64,000 nucleotides of DNA. It comes from Candidatus Tisiphia endosymbiont of Dioctria linearis. Its GTDB lineage: Bacteria; Pseudomonadota; Alphaproteobacteria; Rickettsiales; Rickettsiaceae. The position numbers were made by a program, and so were the translations under genes. The notes below the pieces were generated by a model, which saw only the letters and a program-made list of their open reading frames with translations, did no database searches and had not been told where the DNA came from. The stretch covers positions 992,001-1,056,000 of the forward strand of contig NZ_OZ032156.1 of the NCBI RefSeq assembly GCF_964026545.1. The letters run 5' to 3'. How positions within the stretch are numbered: the stretch's first letter is position 1; every line of letters begins with the position of its first letter. Below are positions 58,611 to 64,000 of this stretch, one piece after another.

Positions 58611-58796
58611 GTGAGCGTTTACAGAAAAAAGTTAAATTACAAGACGTTATTGCGAGAAGGTGTAGCCGACGAAGCAATTCTTGATCATTTTTTGGATTGT
58701 CGTCGCTGCAAATCGGCTCCTCGCAATGACGCTTGGCGAACAGATTTTTTATTCATCATCATAAGAAAATAGCAAAAAAAAACCGTGAACGCTCAC
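58611..58796. repeat. MITE family 3, 186-bp copy with 8-bp target duplication
   Basis: GTGAGCGTTTACAG at the left, CCGTGAACGCTCAC at the right, REP-like block inside. The flanking octamers are identical: AAAAAAAT at 58603-58610 and 58797-58804. With the copy at 28981 this supports an 8-bp duplication, different from the TA of families 1, 2, 4 and 5. Confidence 0.82.
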
Positions 58797-58871
58797 AAAA
58801 AAATAAACAATATTGCAAAAATAATCAAATAGCTATTAGCGGATCATAAAAATCTGTTATATTTATATATA

Positions 58872-58994
58872 TACTCAAATGATTTGGAGAATTGGATTTG
58901 AAAATGAGGGGCGAGCATATGCAGCGTAGATGAGCTACGTGAGTATGCGAGTCCTTGATATTTTCAAAAAACAATTTTTCAAAGCAGAAGAGTA
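58872..58994. repeat. MITE family 2, 123-bp copy
   Basis: TACTCAAATGATTTGGAGAA at the left, CAAAGCAGAAGAGTA at the right, flanked by TA. It lies 74 bases upstream of the VUT transporter start. Confidence 0.8.
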
Positions 58995-59068
58995 TAACCT
59001 AATTTGCAATAACTTGTTATACTGAATTCAGGTTATCTAAAATTAGACCCAAAAAAGAGGAAAGGAAT

Positions 59069-59626
59069 ATGCACCATATTAACAATAAATTTTACATGCC
59101 ACTAGTGACATTACTTTGTATATTTACTTATTTATTAAATTTCTTTAATAAAATATCTCAGTGTTCTTTAGTATTTGTGTTTTTAGCTTTAACTACGAAT
59201 ATTATATCTGAACTATATGGCAAGAAAAAAGCTATGATTGCTGTAGTATTGTGTACAATAGTAGGCTTTGGTTTGTTATGGAATTTCGATTATTATATTA
59301 ATGGTCGTGTTATTAAGGGAGTTGTGTTTGCAGCTTTTGTCTCTGTATTGCTGTCAACATATTGTAGTACAAGTGTATTTTTACATCTCAAGTCAGCATC
59401 AGCATATTCTTTTAATACCAGGAATTTTATTAGTTTGATAGTGTGTGCCATTGTAGATGGTGTTGTGATGTTAGGATTTTTCATAAATATATTCTCTACA
59501 AGTAGAGTTTTATCGATATTTTACCAAGAAGTATTATTTAAATGTATATATTCATTAGCAGCTTATATATGTATATTTAGCGGATTATCTCTAGTCCAAA
59601 AAATACATGACAAAAAGATTAGGTGA
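59069..59626 (+). CDS. VUT-family (YhhQ-like) transporter
   Basis: 185 aa, five to six membrane segments. The family signature TTNIISELYGKKKAMIAVV is clear. YhhQ-type VUT proteins import queuosine precursors; queE at 254 makes a salvage/uptake role plausible but unproven. The protein is shorter than many members (about 220). AAAGAGGAAAGGAATAT precedes the ATG. The TGA stop lies within a family-3 repeat end (GTGAGCGTTCACAG). Confidence 0.75.
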   Translation: MHHINNKFYMPLVTLLCIFTYLLNFFNKISQCSLVFVFLALTTNIISELYGKKKAMIAVVLCTIVGFGLLWNFDYYINGRVIKGVVFAAFVSVLLSTYCSTSVFLHLKSASAYSFNTRNFISLIVCAIVDGVVMLGFFINIFSTSRVLSIFYQEVLFKCIYSLAAYICIFSGLSLVQKIHDKKIR

Positions 59627-59645
59627 GCGTTCACAGTTTTTTTGT
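59623..59645. repeat. MITE family 3, single end shared by two convergent genes
   Basis: GTGAGCGTTCACAG followed by a T run. The plus-strand TGA of the VUT gene (59624-59626) and the minus-strand TGA of the MFS gene (59631-59633) both fall in it. Confidence 0.7.
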
Positions 59646-60929
59646 CAATTTTTCAAAATGAAATAGCCCATATGCAAAACCGATAATCGTAGGAATCATA
59701 ATAACCCATAATCCCCAATTGCCAAAATAGTCAATAAAATAGACAAAACCAAAAGAGGTGACAACAAACATTAAAGCCCGAGATACAGCGAATGTCATAG
59801 TAGCACAGGTAAAACGTTTAAATACAGGAAAGCTTTTATAAAAAATAGGGCCAGCAGAACCTACGCACTCTTGCAATAAAAGCATAAAAAATTGAATCAG
59901 AAATAACTGATAAGGAGCATTAAGATTATTCAATAAATACGGACAAAATATAATAAAAATAGAACATATTATGAGTATAATTTTTATGGTTAATAATGGG
60001 TACACTTTTAAACTTAAATAACATAATATTGATGTGGTTAAGAGTTCCATTATACAGACAATAAAATTATGATATATAATCTCAGATATTGTATAACCAA
60101 AGCTATTTTTTAAAATATTATTACAATATATATAGATAAAATAGAAACATACCGGTGTAACACATTGTAATAAAAAGAAACCAATTAGTGTTTTCCTATT
60201 AACTTTTGCTTGCCAAACGGGATTGTCTTTTAAGATACTTGGATCTGCGTTAATTCTTTCAAGAACTCTTTTTATTCGACGTTTGGCATCAACAAATTCT
60301 GTTGTTTCTCTAAGTTTATCTCTCGCAACAGAACCAATTAATGCAACTGCTGCACCTATCCAAAATGCCAGACGCCAGTTAAAGCCATGAGAAGTAACAA
60401 GTGCTGCAACCCCTAAAGCACCTATACCCCCTAGGGTACCAAAAATCCACATCAATCCCACACTTGCATATTGGGCTGGTGGCTTAATCGTTTCAGTTAA
60501 ATAAAGCTCTGCCCCTATTATTTCACCCATAGAAGCCATCCCTTGAATAATACGGCAAATTGTCATAATCCAAGTTGCTGTGATTCCTATCTGGGCATAA
60601 GTAGGCAGATTAGCAATCGCAAAACATGATGCACTCATCAAAAAAGTTGTGATGATTACTGTTGACTTACGTCCTATATTATCACCCAACCAACCGAATA
60701 TTAAGGCACCAATAGGTCGAAAAACAAATGTAATACAAAAGATAAAATTCTCTCTTAAAGAGGTTGTCTGAAAATCAGTAGGTTCAAAAAATAACTCATT
60801 AAGAAACGCTGCCATATGGACATATAACATTAAGTCAAAATATTCTAGAAATGTACCAATGGACAGTATTCCTATAGCTTCTTTTTGTCCTCTAGTTAAA
60901 CTTCTTTGTTCTTGTTAATACCTTATCAT
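59631..60929 (-). pseudogene. MFS transporter (ProP type) with an early in-frame stop
   Basis: The long open part (399 aa from the ATG at 60830) has MFS signatures RPIGALIFGWLGDNIGRKST and GMASMGEIIGAELYLTE, but begins in the middle of helix 1. In the same frame upstream the sequence reads RSLTRGQKEAIGILSIGTFL and EYFDLM, the expected N-terminus, after a TAA at 60915-60917; an ATG lies four codons before it (60929). No ATG, GTG or TTG occurs between. The gene is probably inactivated or translated without its first helix. Confidence 0.7.
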
Positions 60930-61198
60930 TTTTTCATCTTTAGTAGCTTTACTGTTAATGATAACAAAAAGAACTAATATTAAAAGTAAAAAAGTTAATT
61001 TTTAGTTAGTAATATTACCAAATCCTAATAAAGCTTAAAGAATATGGGAGAAATTTCTTTGACATATTTATAGTGAGTGTTCACGGAAAAAAAGTTAAAG
61101 TACAAGACGTCATTGCGAGTAGTTGTAGCCTAAGGTAGCTACTCGCAGTGACGGAGGAAAGGTTGTCTAGAACCTTAACGGGTTAGCTATAAAAGTTG
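60930..61198. other. Spacer with a truncated family-3 element
   Basis: AT-rich, no gene. At 61073-61153 lies a left-end family-3 fragment (GTGAGTGTTCACGGAAAA, then a REP-like GTCATTGCGAGTAGTTGTAG ... CGCAGTGACGG). Confidence 0.6.
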
Positions 61199-62077
61199 TT
61201 ATAATGAATTTGTGGTCAATTGAATAACAAAATTTGGCATTACTTCCTGTTCAGTCGCGGCAATTTTCAAATGTTGTAATTTTTCTTCGATAGTATGATA
61301 TTGGCTATGAAATATTGTTGCATTACCTGTTAGTACTAAAGCTGAGTCAATTCCCAGGTTATTTGCTCCTAAAATATCAGTAAAGAAAGTATCACCTATC
61401 ATAAGAATACGTTTCAATGAAATATCGGGTAATTGGTTTAATACTGCATGATATATCTCTAGATGTGGTTTGCCGCTATAAATTACCTCACCACCAAATT
61501 GCTTTATTTTTGCCGCAAAATATCCAGAACAATATCTTCGTATGCCTTGTTGCACAATTCCAAGGTCTGGGTTGGCACATATAGTAATTATGTTTCTTTT
61601 TACTACAGTTTTAAATAAATCATCAAACTCATCTAAATCTAAATCTTTTCTTTCATCGCGATGGAGCGTTAACAGAAAAATATTAGCTTCATTTATATTT
61701 GTGGTAATAGGTATCTGCAATTCATTCAGCAAATCATTGTCATCTTGACCAAGATGATAAACCACAGGGGTTTTGATGCCAAATCTTTTATCACTTTCTA
61801 GTATCATATTGATGGCTACTTCACCAGAACTAAAAACCATTTCTTCTGTTGTGTTAATACCCCAAATCTTATTAATTTTGTTAAATAAGGAGTCCCTGCT
61901 GCGTGGAGCATTAGTAACAAAAAAAACCTTCTTTTGCTGTTTAATTATTTTGTTAATATTGTCAACTACCCCAGGATAAAGCTGATTGCCTTCTATTACC
62001 ACTCCCCAAAGATCAAATAAAAAAACATCGTAATCATCCATTACAGATGAAACATCTTTAAAAATTAGTTTTGTCAT
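61199..62077 (-). CDS. HAD-IIA family phosphatase (NagD-like, TIGR01459 type)
   Basis: 292 aa from the ATG at 62077 (a GTG four codons upstream is possible). Motif I is DVFLFDLWGVVIEG, motif II VTNAPRS, motif III in GKPHLEIYHAVLNQL and motif IV MIGDTFFTDILGANNLG. The second motif I position is Leu-Trp rather than the usual Asp-x-Asp acid (DLW), a known variation in this subfamily that may alter catalysis. Substrate unknown. Confidence 0.85.
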   Translation of the reverse strand: MTKLIFKDVSSVMDDYDVFLFDLWGVVIEGNQLYPGVVDNINKIIKQQKKVFFVTNAPRSRDSLFNKINKIWGINTTEEMVFSSGEVAINMILESDKRFGIKTPVVYHLGQDDNDLLNELQIPITTNINEANIFLLTLHRDERKDLDLDEFDDLFKTVVKRNIITICANPDLGIVQQGIRRYCSGYFAAKIKQFGGEVIYSGKPHLEIYHAVLNQLPDISLKRILMIGDTFFTDILGANNLGIDSALVLTGNATIFHSQYHTIEEKLQHLKIAATEQEVMPNFVIQLTTNSL

Positions 62078-62299
62078 TGTTGTGTACACTCTATGAAGTT
62101 TTTTATAAGATATAGCTAACCAGGACTTACACTTCCTCGCTAATAGACAGAAGCATAACTAATCAGGTTAGCTATAATTTAACATTAGACTGATAATAAA
62201 CAATAAATATTTTTAGTAAAATAATATTTGTTAATAAACTACTTGAAAAATATATACTTGCTGTAATTTTGCTGTATAGTTATCTTTTATTTAATGTAG

Positions 62300-64000
<1,701 letters not shown>

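Overview
The window is AT-rich, densely coding with repeat-filled spacers, and looks like the chromosome of an obligate intracellular alphaproteobacterium of the Rickettsiaceae (Rickettsia, or a close relative such as the Torix group or Megaira-like symbionts). Supporting signs: a 23S-5S rRNA pair with no 16S gene beside it; ProP-like MFS transporters; a solitary purC; a Sca-like autotransporter; toxin-antitoxin modules; a RickCE-type CE-clan cysteine protease; and decaying IS elements. No tRNA gene was recognised. The species cannot be fixed from this sequence alone.

Layout. 1-9.1 kb: end of mreC, queE, an MsbA-like exporter, an MFS transporter, miaA, sodB, plsC, trpS, a beta carbonic anhydrase and ubiX. 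9.2-14.3 kb: a DUF465 gene, gmk, an outer-membrane barrel protein, then a compact LPS set (kdsD-lptC-lptA-lptB). 14.4-22.9 kb: a dead IS4 transposase, PBP1A, a Sca-like autotransporter with a hexapeptide tract, def-fmt, exoD and purC. 23-34.3 kb: IS remnants, coq7 and a BPL_N gene, rpmH-rnpA, lpxC, cvpA, yqgE, terC, acpP-fabF, carD, htpG and a DUF167 gene. 34.5-43.3 kb: an accessory stretch with vapBC, a dead phd/PIN pair, hpf, an iron-uptake-like cluster (small membrane protein, cupredoxin, FTR1, then yciB), slt, fabD and a second, frameshifted TA pair. 43.5-54.7 kb: nrdA, nrdB, the CE-clan protease, sucB, a roughly 1,430-codon pentapeptide-repeat gene broken by a stop codon, and an Rpn-family nuclease. 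54.9-58.4 kb: promoter, 23S, a repeat-invaded spacer and 5S. 59-64 kb: a VUT-family transporter, a damaged MFS gene, a HAD-IIA phosphatase and the start of gyrB, which runs off the window.

The most distinctive property is dense invasion by several families of short (about 40-190 bp) non-coding inverted-repeat elements that behave like MITEs. For one family the insertion event can be reconstructed: a 103-bp copy sits inside an IS4 transposase remnant and removing it with one TA restores the reading frame. Elements from several families also supply the stop codons of six genes (PBP1A, yciB, nrdB, rpn, the VUT transporter and the neighbouring MFS gene), and they bracket the CE-clan protease and the vapBC module. 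Envelope genes (mreC, PBP1A, slt, lpxC, kdsD, lpt, msbA, plsC) show retained peptidoglycan and LPS metabolism. The protease, the autotransporter and the pentapeptide-repeat protein are the best candidates for host interaction.
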